32,507 nucleotides of DNA from Bacillota bacterium (GCA_023386495.1 JAEWJS010000047.1:1-32507); one strand, 5' to 3'; numbered from the stretch's first letter, positions 7,524-15,614 are shown. Notes: generated by a model not told the origin, from the letters alone. Numbers and translations are program-made.

Positions 7524-9899
7524 ATGGATCATATTCGAGTTACCGGTGCCACGATACATAATCTGAAGAACGTCGACGTCTCTATCCCTAAGGGAATGCT
7601 GACCGTCTTGACCGGCGTCAGCGGCTCTGGCAAATCGAGTCTCGCATTCGACATCTTGTTCGAAGAAGGGCGCAAACGTTACCTCCATGCGATCGGCATG
7701 CAGAACGAGGGGCAATCCCAAGCAAGCGACGTGAAGTTCACGAGTATACGCGGACTGCCCCCAGCCATCGCAGTCGAGCAGCGAACGATCCGTCAATCGA
7801 ATCCGCGAAGTATTGTCGGTACCCGGACGAAACTTCTTGACGCAGTGAAATGGCTTTACGCATTGGAGGGCGTTGATTCTCAGGGGTTAAAATGTCGAAT
7901 GCCCGTTGAGACCTTTTCATTCTATCATCTGGAGGGTCTATGTCCGGCTTGCGAGGGAAGAGGCTATCATATCTTTCTCGATGAGAAACGCGTTGTCCGC
8001 GATCCCCGTAAGAGGCTCGAACAAATCTGCATCGAGGGTCGGGATTTCGGCAAACAATTGGTGAAGCACCTGCCGGTGTTTGCCGAATTGTGCGGCCATT
8101 CCGATTGGAAGAAGCTAACCTTCAATCAATTATCGGAGGAAGAGCAGTTCGTATTTCTGCATGGCAACGAGCGATTTATCGGCTATATACCATTTATTCG
8201 GACGAAATTGACGACGCCTAAGCGGAAAGTGTTATTCGAGCATCTCTTCGCCGGCCGCAGGACGTGCGAGTCGTGCGACGGCTACAGGCTGGGAGTTGCT
8301 GCACGCAGCGTATTTTTATCGGGCCGGCACATCGGTCAGCTTAACGTTATGCCGATCGCAGCGCTCGGTGCTTTTATGAATTCGCTTCAATTCGAAGGGA
8401 TGTCTACAGAAGGCAAACGCCTGGTCGATCAAATCTTGTGGAAAATCGGGCTGATCGAAGAGGTCGGACTCTCCTATCTTTCGATGATTCGGACGATCCC
8501 GACGCTTAGCGGCGGCGAATTGCAAAGGCTGTTTCTCATGCACCATCTGCAATCGGAATTCGACTCGCTGCTATATATCTTCGATGAGCCTACTGCTGGC
8601 CTGCATGAATCGGAAAAACGAGCGCTAATCGACAAAATGCGAACACTGACTGCAGCCGGCAATACAGTCATCGTCGTTGAGCATGATAGCGGCGTCATTC
8701 GATCCGCAGATTATGTCATCGAGATGGGACCCGGTGCAGGTGTTCATGGCGGAACCGTGCGCTACGAGGGCAGACCAGATGGATTGGAGGCCTGCGATGG
8801 CTCCGTTCTCGGTCCGTATCTGTCCGGGGCCAATTCACTCCCTGTAAAGAATGAAGCGCAGTACCGGCCTGTCGGATCGGATCGGGATCTTCTTACCATT
8901 CGTAATGCCAATCTTAATAATTTGCAGAATTTAACCGTCGAGATTCCACTTGGTGTATTGGTCGGGATAACAGGCAAATCAGGAAGCGGCAAGAGTACGC
9001 TCATATCGGGCACCCTTGTGCCGCTGTTAGAATACCATCTGAGCGGCGGCGAAGCCACGGAGGACGATGAGGAAGGAGAATGGGGAGCGCGACTCGAGAT
9101 GTTAGGGGGACTGGAAGGCTGGGAGGCAGTTAACCAATGCATCGTTGTGTCCCAAGCTCCCATCGGCCGCAGCCGGATGTCTACGCCTATTACATATATC
9201 GAGATGTGGGATAAAATCCGCGACCTATTCGCAAACCAACCGAAAGCGAAAATGCGAGGCTACTCGGCTGGCCATTTTTCGTTCAACACGGAATACGGAG
9301 CTTGTCCTGGATGCGGCGGCGAAGGCACCGAAACGATCGATATGGGCGCTGTGGGCAAGTTTGAACGCACATGTCCTTCATGCGACGGGTCAAGGTATCG
9401 GCGCGAAATACTAGAGGTTACGTATAGGGAACATTCCATACATGATATCCTCTCTATGAGTGTCGAGCACGCATATGAACTATTGCATGATCAACACACG
9501 GTTCGACCGGCTTTAGCCATGTTGATCAAGGTTGGTCTTGGGTACCTCGCACTGGGACAGCCTGCGCCTACGCTTAGCGGCGGCGAAGCGCAGCGACTCA
9601 AGCTTGCCAAAGCTTTAGGCAAACCGCACAAATCCGGTGCAGTTTACGTGCTGGACGAACCTTCTACTGGTCTAGGTGCAGCCGATATCGAGAAACTAAT
9701 GCTGTTGGCGGACGAGCTAGTCGAACAGGGGAATACGGTCATTATAACGGAGCATGACCCTATCATGCTGGCATATTGCGATTGGCTGATCGAAGTGGGG
9801 CCGGGGAGCGGAAATGAAGGTGGCCGGCTCGTTTGTGCAGGAACGCCATTGGAACTGGCCGAGAATCCGGCTTCATTGATCGGCCCCTTTATAAATTGA
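7524..9899 (+). CDS. compact UvrA-like ABC ATPase lacking the UvrB-binding region (DrrC-like)
   Basis: The protein has 791 residues, about 150 shorter than normal UvrA. Walker A1 GVSGSGKSS (31-39), signature LSGGELQR (about 326), Walker B FDEPTAGL (about 351), Walker A2 GKSGSGKST (about 484), the C-terminal zinc hook CPGC...CPSC (about 594-620), signature 2 (about 685) and LDEPSTGL (about 709) are all present. The long UvrB-binding segment that normally follows the NPRS(I/T)VGT motif is missing. Compact UvrA proteins of this class include DrrC, which protects the daunorubicin producer by releasing drug from DNA. A UvrB-independent role in removing a bound drug is therefore the best guess. AGAGGAAG precedes the ATG. 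Confidence 0.87.
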   Translation: MDHIRVTGATIHNLKNVDVSIPKGMLTVLTGVSGSGKSSLAFDILFEEGRKRYLHAIGMQNEGQSQASDVKFTSIRGLPPAIAVEQRTIRQSNPRSIVGTRTKLLDAVKWLYALEGVDSQGLKCRMPVETFSFYHLEGLCPACEGRGYHIFLDEKRVVRDPRKRLEQICIEGRDFGKQLVKHLPVFAELCGHSDWKKLTFNQLSEEEQFVFLHGNERFIGYIPFIRTKLTTPKRKVLFEHLFAGRRTCESCDGYRLGVAARSVFLSGRHIGQLNVMPIAALGAFMNSLQFEGMSTEGKRLVDQILWKIGLIEEVGLSYLSMIRTIPTLSGGELQRLFLMHHLQSEFDSLLYIFDEPTAGLHESEKRALIDKMRTLTAAGNTVIVVEHDSGVIRSADYVIEMGPGAGVHGGTVRYEGRPDGLEACDGSVLGPYLSGANSLPVKNEAQYRPVGSDRDLLTIRNANLNNLQNLTVEIPLGVLVGITGKSGSGKSTLISGTLVPLLEYHLSGGEATEDDEEGEWGARLEMLGGLEGWEAVNQCIVVSQAPIGRSRMSTPITYIEMWDKIRDLFANQPKAKMRGYSAGHFSFNTEYGACPGCGGEGTETIDMGAVGKFERTCPSCDGSRYRREILEVTYREHSIHDILSMSVEHAYELLHDQHTVRPALAMLIKVGLGYLALGQPAPTLSGGEAQRLKLAKALGKPHKSGAVYVLDEPSTGLGAADIEKLMLLADELVEQGNTVIITEHDPIMLAYCDWLIEVGPGSGNEGGRLVCAGTPLELAENPASLIGPFIN

Positions 9900-9905
9900 T
9901 AAAAT

Positions 9906-9939
9906 TTGACACTCTTGTCAATGGCGGTATTGCTATAAT
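9906..9939 (+). promoter_or_regulatory. extended -10 promoter with a 6-4-6 inverted-repeat operator
   Basis: TGC-TATAAT (9931-9939) is a good extended -10 element. Just upstream is the perfect inverted repeat TTGACA-CTCT-TGTCAA (9906-9921), covering the -35 zone. The first arm equals a consensus -35 but lies 22 bases from the -10, so it more likely acts as a protein-binding site than as a normal -35. It should drive the VOC gene at 10103 and probably the AraC gene after it. Confidence 0.6.
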
Positions 9940-9967
9940 CGATTTCAGGAAGGGGGACGGTGCTCAG

Positions 9968-10102
9968 GTGGGAACTGCTAGGAACAAGAAGAAAGGCTAC
10001 TACCCTGTAACCATACCGAGCTCGCTCAAAATGATGATCGGCAGAACGATGAGCGAGTCCAGTCAATCGATCAACAGCTTCGATACGGAGGAGGGCAATG
10101 CA
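9968..10102 (+). other. in-frame leader segment sharing a motif with two other VOC genes
   Basis: A GTG-initiated frame from 9968 runs without a stop into the VOC gene at 10103. It encodes GYYPVTIPSSLKMMIG about 10 residues in. The same pattern, (G/D)Y-x-P-(V/M)-x-(I/V)-P-x-S-L-x4-G, occurs at the same place ahead of the VOC domains at 11830 and 12310. The conservation argues that this segment is translated, either as an N-terminal extension or as a leader peptide. A GGAAGGGGG run (9948-9956) could serve as its ribosome binding site. Confidence 0.5.
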
Positions 10103-10456
10103 ATGAAGTTAAATAAAGCGTCCCAATGCTTGATCGTAGCCAACGTGCAACGATCGCAGGAATATTACCGTGATCAGCTCGGGTTTAAGATCGATGGGCA
10201 ATTCGTGGAACGGGATGGTGTTAGCTTCTTAATCAAAAAAGCCGATAGCAATGAACTAATTCGTCCCAATCATACCGTGAACGGATTTATGGATACCTAC
10301 ATCTGGGTCGATCATGTTGACGATGTCTACGAGGACCTAAAGGCAAGAGGCGCTGTTCTGGAATCCGAACCGACGAATCAATCGTATGGGATGAGGGAGT
10401 TCCTCGCATACGATATTGACGGATATCGATTCTGTATCGGCGGACCGCTTACGTGA
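10103..10456 (+). CDS. VOC family protein, copy 3
   Basis: The protein is 117 residues from the ATG at 10103, which has GGAGGAGG 8 bases upstream; the frame is open further 5' (see the leader segment). It shows the compact single-VOC layout: strand CLIVANV, the EYYRDQLGF helix, a second module beginning DTYIWVDHVDDVYEDL, and an ending YDIDGYRFCIGG. The compact size and few candidate metal ligands recall bleomycin-binding proteins that sequester a drug without catalysis (inference). It is followed after 33 bases by the AraC gene. Confidence 0.82.
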   Translation: MKLNKASQCLIVANVQRSQEYYRDQLGFKIDGQFVERDGVSFLIKKADSNELIRPNHTVNGFMDTYIWVDHVDDVYEDLKARGAVLESEPTNQSYGMREFLAYDIDGYRFCIGGPLT

Positions 10457-10489
10457 TGTACCGCTCCGCTAATTGAGAGGGTGGCAACA

Positions 10490-11818
10490 GTGACCATGGA
10501 TACTGTCCATCGGGCTATAGCCTATATTGAGGACCACCTGTTCGAACCATTGGATTCGGAGCGAATCGCGGAGGCTGCCGCCATGTCGCTTCCCAACCTG
10601 TATCGGCTGTTCTATGCAGGAACCGGCCATCCGATCAAGGACTATATCCGCAAGCGAAGAGCGAGCGAAGCGGCTCGGAGGCTTCGGCTATCGAATCTGC
10701 CTGTATTGGATATCGCGCTCGATTGCGGCTTCGAATCATATCAGACGTTCACGAAGGCGTTCAAGAAATTGACCGGACTTACTCCGGGTTTGTATCGCAG
10801 ATCGGAACTGTTCTATAGCTTCGAGCGGATCGAGGTTGCCGAGCGCGTGAGCTATCTGGAAGACCGGGAGCTGTCGGACCGGTTCCCCGACGTTCGCGTG
10901 TATCGGATCGGTCCCCTGGTTATGAACGCTTACGATTACCGTTCCGATTGTTCGAATCCGGAGGAGCAGGCTTTTCGGCTGCTGCACGACCGCCTTCTGT
11001 CGCTTGGTATCGATCCGGATCGCGTTCGCGTGTTCGGCAGCAATGTGATGCCCTCAGTTGATAGCGGTGTCAACATTTATCGGATCATGGCTCTCGATGA
11101 GGATGGCACGCTGCCGACGATGGACGGCTGGTTCGAAGTGAGAATGGGCGAAACGCTGTACGCCGTCAGTAGAATTCCATACGGCGATCCAACGCATATT
11201 GTCGGGTGTTGGAATCAGGTCCTGGCCGAATGGCTGCCCCGCAGTGCGTTCTTGCTCGGGCAGCAGCCATACCTGGAGGAGTATGTCCATGAGAATGGCT
11301 CGATTGTGCGGATGAAGCTCTACCTGCCCGTCCAGCGCAAGATGATACAGGAGTCCATCGACATCGTTCAGATGCCGTCCGTATGTACGATCGGCTTTCG
11401 TGCAGAAGGATCGGATTGCGCTCGAGAGGCAGACGATCGCCTCATCCAGTGGCTGAAGGAGCATTCGCCCATTGCTGAGTTGCCTCTTCAACTATACATG
11501 ACTTGCAGCTACGGCGTCCCCCGCGGCTCCGACAGCTTGTTCGAGCTTGGGATCGTCTGGCCTGATCGAATGGAGCTTCCCCTCATTCCGGTCGACGGCC
11601 ATAGGGATAGTCAAGGCGGTCTTTACGCTCGCATGCGCACAGGTGCTTATGGAGAGATGACAGGCGTGCTGGATCGGCTCTATCGATGGCTGGAGATGTC
11701 CGAACGATATCGACCCGATGAGACGAGGGGCTGGTTCGCCCGATATCTGCCCGGCGACGATACCGATCTGGAGCGTACAACACGAGTGGAATGCTATATT
11801 CCGATTTTGGATGAATAG
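10490..11818 (+). CDS. AraC family regulator with two GyrI-like effector domains
   Basis: The protein has 442 residues from the GTG at 10490, 8 bases after AGAGGG; GTG 10481 and ATG 10496 are alternatives. The N-terminal 105 residues hold two helix-turn-helix units (RIAEAAAMSLPNLYRLFY, then VLDIALDCGFESYQTFTKAFKKLTG), the AraC DNA-binding signature. The remaining 330 residues look like two successive GyrI-like small-molecule-binding domains, about 125-285 (ending in a VRMKLYLPV strand) and about 290-440 (ending VECYIPI). Rob- and BmrR-type regulators use one such domain to sense drugs. It is flanked on both sides by VOC genes, its likely targets. Confidence 0.88.
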   Translation: MTMDTVHRAIAYIEDHLFEPLDSERIAEAAAMSLPNLYRLFYAGTGHPIKDYIRKRRASEAARRLRLSNLPVLDIALDCGFESYQTFTKAFKKLTGLTPGLYRRSELFYSFERIEVAERVSYLEDRELSDRFPDVRVYRIGPLVMNAYDYRSDCSNPEEQAFRLLHDRLLSLGIDPDRVRVFGSNVMPSVDSGVNIYRIMALDEDGTLPTMDGWFEVRMGETLYAVSRIPYGDPTHIVGCWNQVLAEWLPRSAFLLGQQPYLEEYVHENGSIVRMKLYLPVQRKMIQESIDIVQMPSVCTIGFRAEGSDCAREADDRLIQWLKEHSPIAELPLQLYMTCSYGVPRGSDSLFELGIVWPDRMELPLIPVDGHRDSQGGLYARMRTGAYGEMTGVLDRLYRWLEMSERYRPDETRGWFARYLPGDDTDLERTTRVECYIPILDE

Positions 11819-11829
11819 GAGGCGATGAG

Positions 11830-12309
11830 GTGGAATCCGCTGCAAGAAACGCTGACGGTTATAAACCGATGTCAGTACCCGCTTCACTGCATGTAATCAG
11901 AGGGAATGGGGAAGGTATGACATCCAGCCAGGAGGGATCATCTATGGGCGAGCAAGTGTTACGCAGCAGGCTTGAGAAACGGGTAGGATCGATCTTTATT
12001 CACGTATCGGATATGAAGGTAGCGGTGGAATGGTACAGCCGGGTTTTCGATCTTCCGTTCACGGACGAATACAGTCGATTGTCTACCGTCTATACGCTGC
12101 CTTTAGAAGGAACCGAGATATTGCTCGATTCCAACAACGGTGCGGCACCCGCGCCACAACCGCTGATGTTTTTCAAGACGGACGACATTCGGCATACGCT
12201 TCAGTATTTGAAGGAATCCGGCGTTGCCATACACAAGGAGATTCTTGAGAACAATATGGTCATCTTCGAAGATCCCGACGGGAATCGATTGATGGCCATC
12301 CAGATGTAG
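11830..12309 (+). CDS. VOC family protein, copy 4, with N-terminal leader motif
   Basis: This 159-residue protein starts at GTG 11830, which has a perfect TAGGAGG 7 bases upstream. An internal ATG at 11944 also has a strong site (AGGAGGG) and would give 121 residues starting right before the VOC fold. The N-terminal 38 residues include GYKPMSVPASLHVIRG, matching the leaders of the VOC genes at 10103 and 12310. The VOC domain runs from GSIFIHVSDMKVAVEWYSRVF to the EDPDGNRL turn. The start lies 11 bases after the AraC stop, so it is in one operon with that regulator. Ligand unknown. Confidence 0.83.
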   Translation: MESAARNADGYKPMSVPASLHVIRGNGEGMTSSQEGSSMGEQVLRSRLEKRVGSIFIHVSDMKVAVEWYSRVFDLPFTDEYSRLSTVYTLPLEGTEILLDSNNGAAPAPQPLMFFKTDDIRHTLQYLKESGVAIHKEILENNMVIFEDPDGNRLMAIQM

Positions 12310-12840
12310 GTGAACCGGATGAACCCGATGCCGCAGCATCTCCCGCCGGAAGACTATCGGCCGGTCGGAATCCCGCAATCGCTACAATTGCTTCAAGGAG
12401 GCGGACGTATGGACAAGATCGAGCTGAAACATGATTTGGAGCAGAAATATGCGCACAAAGAAGCACGTCTGAAGAGGATCGAATGCGTATACATTCCCGT
12501 GAAGAACGCATCCGTGACGAAAGCGTTCTTCATGAAGCATGGGTTGATTACGTTGTCGCCACAAGGTAATGTCAAGCTTGCGTCAGGCCAGGGAATCTAT
12601 TTTCTCGAGACGAAGGACAAGCAGACGTCGAACTTTATCACGCACGATTGGGACGCAAATAACGATGAGCATGAAATGGAGTCCATTTGTTTCGAAGTCA
12701 CCGAAATCGATGCCATCTACAAACAAATGAAAGAAGACGGAGCGAGGGTCACCGAGCTTCGGGATAGCGGTGGCTGCGGTAGATCTTTTTACTTCTATGA
12801 TCCGGACATGAACAAGTACGCTGTATGGCAAGAAGGTTAA
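12310..12840 (+). CDS. VOC family protein, copy 5, with N-terminal leader motif
   Basis: The frame begins at GTG 12310, immediately after the previous TAG, giving 176 residues. A strong AAGGAGG site precedes an internal ATG at 12409 (143 residues), probably the main start. Upstream residues include the shared motif DYRPVGIPQSLQLLQG. The VOC fold runs from CVYIPVKNASVTKAFF to YFYDPDMNKYAVW; the usual DPDG turn reads DPDM. A (I/V)CFEVTEIDAIYKQM helix opens the second module. It is the last gene of the 11-kb VOC/UvrA run. I see no terminator in the 94 bases that follow. Confidence 0.8.
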   Translation: MNRMNPMPQHLPPEDYRPVGIPQSLQLLQGGGRMDKIELKHDLEQKYAHKEARLKRIECVYIPVKNASVTKAFFMKHGLITLSPQGNVKLASGQGIYFLETKDKQTSNFITHDWDANNDEHEMESICFEVTEIDAIYKQMKEDGARVTELRDSGGCGRSFYFYDPDMNKYAVWQEG

Positions 12841-12934
12841 CTATACTTGAACTCTACCTTGCGCGTCCAGCTGCGACTTCCTACAATTCAGATAGAGCAA
12901 TCACAGTCAGGAGTATAGGGGAGTAGGGTAACAC

Positions 12935-13861
12935 ATGTCACACACGAAGCCGGAAGTAAGCATATCGCAAGTACAACGCCTGCTGGATAACCGATTCGGG
13001 CAGCCGATCGTCAACTTGTCAGCGGCAGAAGTCAATGGGAATTTCAGCAGCGTGTTCTTCTTCGCGCATGCAGGGACAGAATATGTCATCCGATTCGGAC
13101 AGGATGATGCCGACTACCGCAAGGAACAGAAGATTGCGGACATGCTTGCGACGCAAGGCGTGCCCTACCCTCGAATCCTTGCAGTAGGCGAGGAAGACCG
13201 TTATCTGTACGCCATATCGGAGCGGGTGCAAGGGGACATTGTTGCCGATCTGGGTCCGGAGCAGAAAATCGCCATAATGCCTGACCTCATTCGCTCTATC
13301 AGCCATATGAATCAGATTCATCTCGGCAAAACGACAGGCTACGGCTGGCTTACCGATGACGGGAACGGTACTTGCGAGACATGGTCAGCGGCTGTAGAAG
13401 GAATGTTCGCGAATAGACAGCCCGGCTCGTTCTGGGACGATTGGATGGGGCTGTTCGAGACGTCCTGCATGGAGCGCGAGGTGTTCGAGGAATTGTACCC
13501 GCGGCTTATCGCCTACAGTCAATACAATGCGCCGCATCGGCATTTTGTCCATAATGACTGCCACCAATGGAATATTCTATCGGATGGACGCCGAATTACC
13601 GGCATCATCGATTCCAATCCGTTGTATGGGGACTTCCTCATTGACATCGTCACGATTGAGGAAGCGATCCCCGAGCAGGATGTGGCGGAGGCTTTTCGCA
13701 GGCATTATGACGCGCTGGGCAATCCCATCGAACATTTCGTTGAACGGCTGCGCGGCGCGCGGTACTTGAAGGGGATCGACTGCCTGCGCTTCTACGCGAA
13801 AATGGGCTGGGATCACGCGTACGTCGAGCTCCGAGATCAGCTGCTGAGCTTGGAATCATGA
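12935..13861 (+). CDS. APH-fold phosphotransferase (aminoglycoside/hygromycin-B kinase-like)
   Basis: This 308-residue protein has the aminoglycoside-phosphotransferase kinase fold. The N-lobe contains YVIRFG with the ATP-binding Lys replaced by Arg in this reading. The catalytic loop is HNDCHQWN (from about residue 206, Brenner motif HxDxxxxN), followed by the metal-binding Asp in GIIDSNPLYGD. The TGYGWLTDDGNG stretch and overall layout resemble hygromycin-B-kinase-like proteins. The substrate may be an antibiotic, an amino sugar or another alcohol. A GGGGAGTAGGG run precedes the ATG. Its 3' end overlaps the convergent hydrolase by 25 bases. Confidence 0.8.
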   Translation: MSHTKPEVSISQVQRLLDNRFGQPIVNLSAAEVNGNFSSVFFFAHAGTEYVIRFGQDDADYRKEQKIADMLATQGVPYPRILAVGEEDRYLYAISERVQGDIVADLGPEQKIAIMPDLIRSISHMNQIHLGKTTGYGWLTDDGNGTCETWSAAVEGMFANRQPGSFWDDWMGLFETSCMEREVFEELYPRLIAYSQYNAPHRHFVHNDCHQWNILSDGRRITGIIDSNPLYGDFLIDIVTIEEAIPEQDVAEAFRRHYDALGNPIEHFVERLRGARYLKGIDCLRFYAKMGWDHAYVELRDQLLSLES

Positions 13862-14892
13862 CCAAGCGCATGCGCCTGCATGAACGCGATCAGGCGTGCT
13901 TCGTTCTCGCGTGCATCGTCATGATGGAACGTGTGGGAGGAGCGAGCCGACCATAGGAGTTGCTTGCCCTGCGATGCTTCCAACTTATCGTAATAGCGTT
14001 GGACAAGCTCGGGCATGACATGCTTCTCCTGTTCGCCGTGAATGAACATGACCGGGATATCCAACGCCGGTACTTCACGGAAGAAGTCGAATGTATTGAT
14101 GTCGCGCAGCATCTCCGGCGAATAGGACAGTTTAAACCCGCGGACCAGTGAGTTGTAGATATCGGTCAGCGAGCAGTCCGGCGAACGGAGCATAATGCGG
14201 AATCCGTCGAAGAACGTGGCGGATTTGCCGTCGCCTGCATCGTGGAACATCGACTTGTACTTGAATTGCCATTTGCGGATCACGGCCCACTGGTCGAAAC
14301 CATCCGTATATGGCGGTTCGCCTACCGCCTGTAATGCCTGCAGCGCCTTTCGGTCATTCGCTTGCTTCGCTTCCGCAAGAAGCCACCGGTAACTAAGCTT
14401 GTCATTCTCGACCCAATTCGTAATCTGGGAAAAGCCCGTGTAGGTTAAGTACCGATCCGGATGGCGGCCGGCGAGCGGCAAAGCGATCACGCTTCCCCAA
14501 GAGTGGGCCGCAAGATGAATGCGGGACTGCGCGAACCGATCGCGCAGGTAGTCCGTCACCTCGACCGCGTCCCGAATGAACTGCTCCAGGTGCATCGAGG
14601 AAGATGGGATATCTTTCGCATACGATTTGCCCGTTCCGCGTTGGTCCCAGAACACGACGGTATAGCGCTTCACGAGCTCCTTCGTCGTCATGACAAGCAC
14701 ATAATCGGCGCCGCGGGCACAGACGCCCGGCACCGGCATGCTAGGACCGCCGTGCACGAACAACAGAACGGGACTGCCTGGCTGCTCAGTCTGAATGAGG
14801 AGACTTTGCGTCACGCCGCCGACTGTCAGCCGGACAATCTCGCTAAGGCCGCGATCCGATACCTTGTAGTCTGGCTTGCTTAATAGCTTCAT
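13837..14892 (-). CDS. alpha/beta hydrolase (proline iminopeptidase-like)
   Basis: The protein has 351 residues. The oxyanion-loop motif HGGPS (about 47-51), the DQRGTGKS strand typical of proline iminopeptidase relatives, the nucleophile elbow HSWGS (Ser at about 131) and a C-terminal His (about 320, SSHTFHH) are visible. The usual catalytic Asp in HGxxD reads HGEQEKHV, so the acid may be a Glu or lie elsewhere. GAGG precedes the ATG. It lies 30 bases downstream of the TetR gene on the same strand, so the two probably form one unit. The substrate is unknown; hydrolysis of an ester or amide is expected. No signal peptide is seen. Confidence 0.85.
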   Translation of the reverse strand: MKLLSKPDYKVSDRGLSEIVRLTVGGVTQSLLIQTEQPGSPVLLFVHGGPSMPVPGVCARGADYVLVMTTKELVKRYTVVFWDQRGTGKSYAKDIPSSSMHLEQFIRDAVEVTDYLRDRFAQSRIHLAAHSWGSVIALPLAGRHPDRYLTYTGFSQITNWVENDKLSYRWLLAEAKQANDRKALQALQAVGEPPYTDGFDQWAVIRKWQFKYKSMFHDAGDGKSATFFDGFRIMLRSPDCSLTDIYNSLVRGFKLSYSPEMLRDINTFDFFREVPALDIPVMFIHGEQEKHVMPELVQRYYDKLEASQGKQLLWSARSSHTFHHDDARENEARLIAFMQAHALGHDSKLSS

Positions 14893-14922
14893 TCCGCACC
14901 TCGGGTTATGTAGTATGCTGCG

Positions 14923-15540
14923 CTATGCTAGCTTCAGTAAAGCCTCTTCGACCCGCCGGGCCAACTTGTCGATTTGGTCGTCCGACTCGATTCGATCTGC
15001 CCCGAATGACAAGATGTGAATCAATATCCCGTCAAGCCCGGACATCATTGTCTTGGCAATCATCGTTACCGGCGTTTCCTTGCGAAATTCTCCGCTTTCG
15101 ATCCCTCGTGTGAGGAATGCTTCGATTAGAGCGACCACTCGCTCATAGCGCATAGCGAAGTATTGGCTAGTATTCGGTTCTCGCCAGCCCGCGATGAAGT
15201 ATTCGTAGATCGACGGGTATAAGTCTTCTCTTGCCGTTGCCGCCAAGTGTTTATAATTCTCGAAGAACGCGTGCAAGGCGTCGATTACGGCAGCATGCCG
15301 TTGCAGCAGCCCCGTTAGCTCGTGCGCCATTTCCTCATCCAACTGATCGAGCATGGCCCGGAAGATTGTGTTCTTGTCCGGGTAATACAGATAAATCCAC
15401 CCTCGGCTCATTCCGGCCTCTTCGACGATGTCCTTTAACGTGGCTCTCTCGTAGCCTTTTCGCTTGAAAACCTCTTTAGCGGCAGCGACGATCTGGCGCT
15501 TGCGTGCTTCCTTGTCCTCTTCCGACAGTTTTGGCGACAT
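14923..15540 (-). CDS. TetR/AcrR family transcriptional regulator
   Basis: The protein has 205 residues from the ATG at 15540, with AAGGAGG 6 bases upstream; a longer frame to 15573 lacks a site. The N-terminal TetR helix-turn-helix is clear: a lead helix ending AKEVFKRKGYERATLKDI, then EEAGMSRGWIYLYYPDKNTIF (about residues 35-56). The C-terminal ligand domain is diverged, as usual. It precedes the hydrolase gene by 30 bases. A long imperfectly nested inverted repeat covers its own promoter (15559-15600), so autorepression is likely. Confidence 0.9.
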   Translation of the reverse strand: MSPKLSEEDKEARKRQIVAAAKEVFKRKGYERATLKDIVEEAGMSRGWIYLYYPDKNTIFRAMLDQLDEEMAHELTGLLQRHAAVIDALHAFFENYKHLAATAREDLYPSIYEYFIAGWREPNTSQYFAMRYERVVALIEAFLTRGIESGEFRKETPVTMIAKTMMSGLDGILIHILSFGADRIESDDQIDKLARRVEEALLKLA

Positions 15541-15558
15541 TCGATTCCTCCTTGATAA

Positions 15559-15607
15559 TGAACAGAGTGTCATTATATATCATAAATGACAAGTGGTTCA
15601 TTTTCAA
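15559..15607 (-). promoter_or_regulatory. tetR promoter and large symmetric operator
   Basis: Read on the minus strand, TTGAAA (15602-15607) and TATGAT (15579-15584) are separated by 17 bases, a good sigma-A promoter. Overlapping it on the plus strand is TGAAC-N4-TGTCATT-N10-AATGACA-N4-GTTCA (15559-15600): 12 matching base pairs per arm, interrupted at the same place on both sides. The symmetry is what a TetR dimer, or a pair of dimers, would bind. Confidence 0.78.
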
Positions 15608-15614
15608 TACTGCG

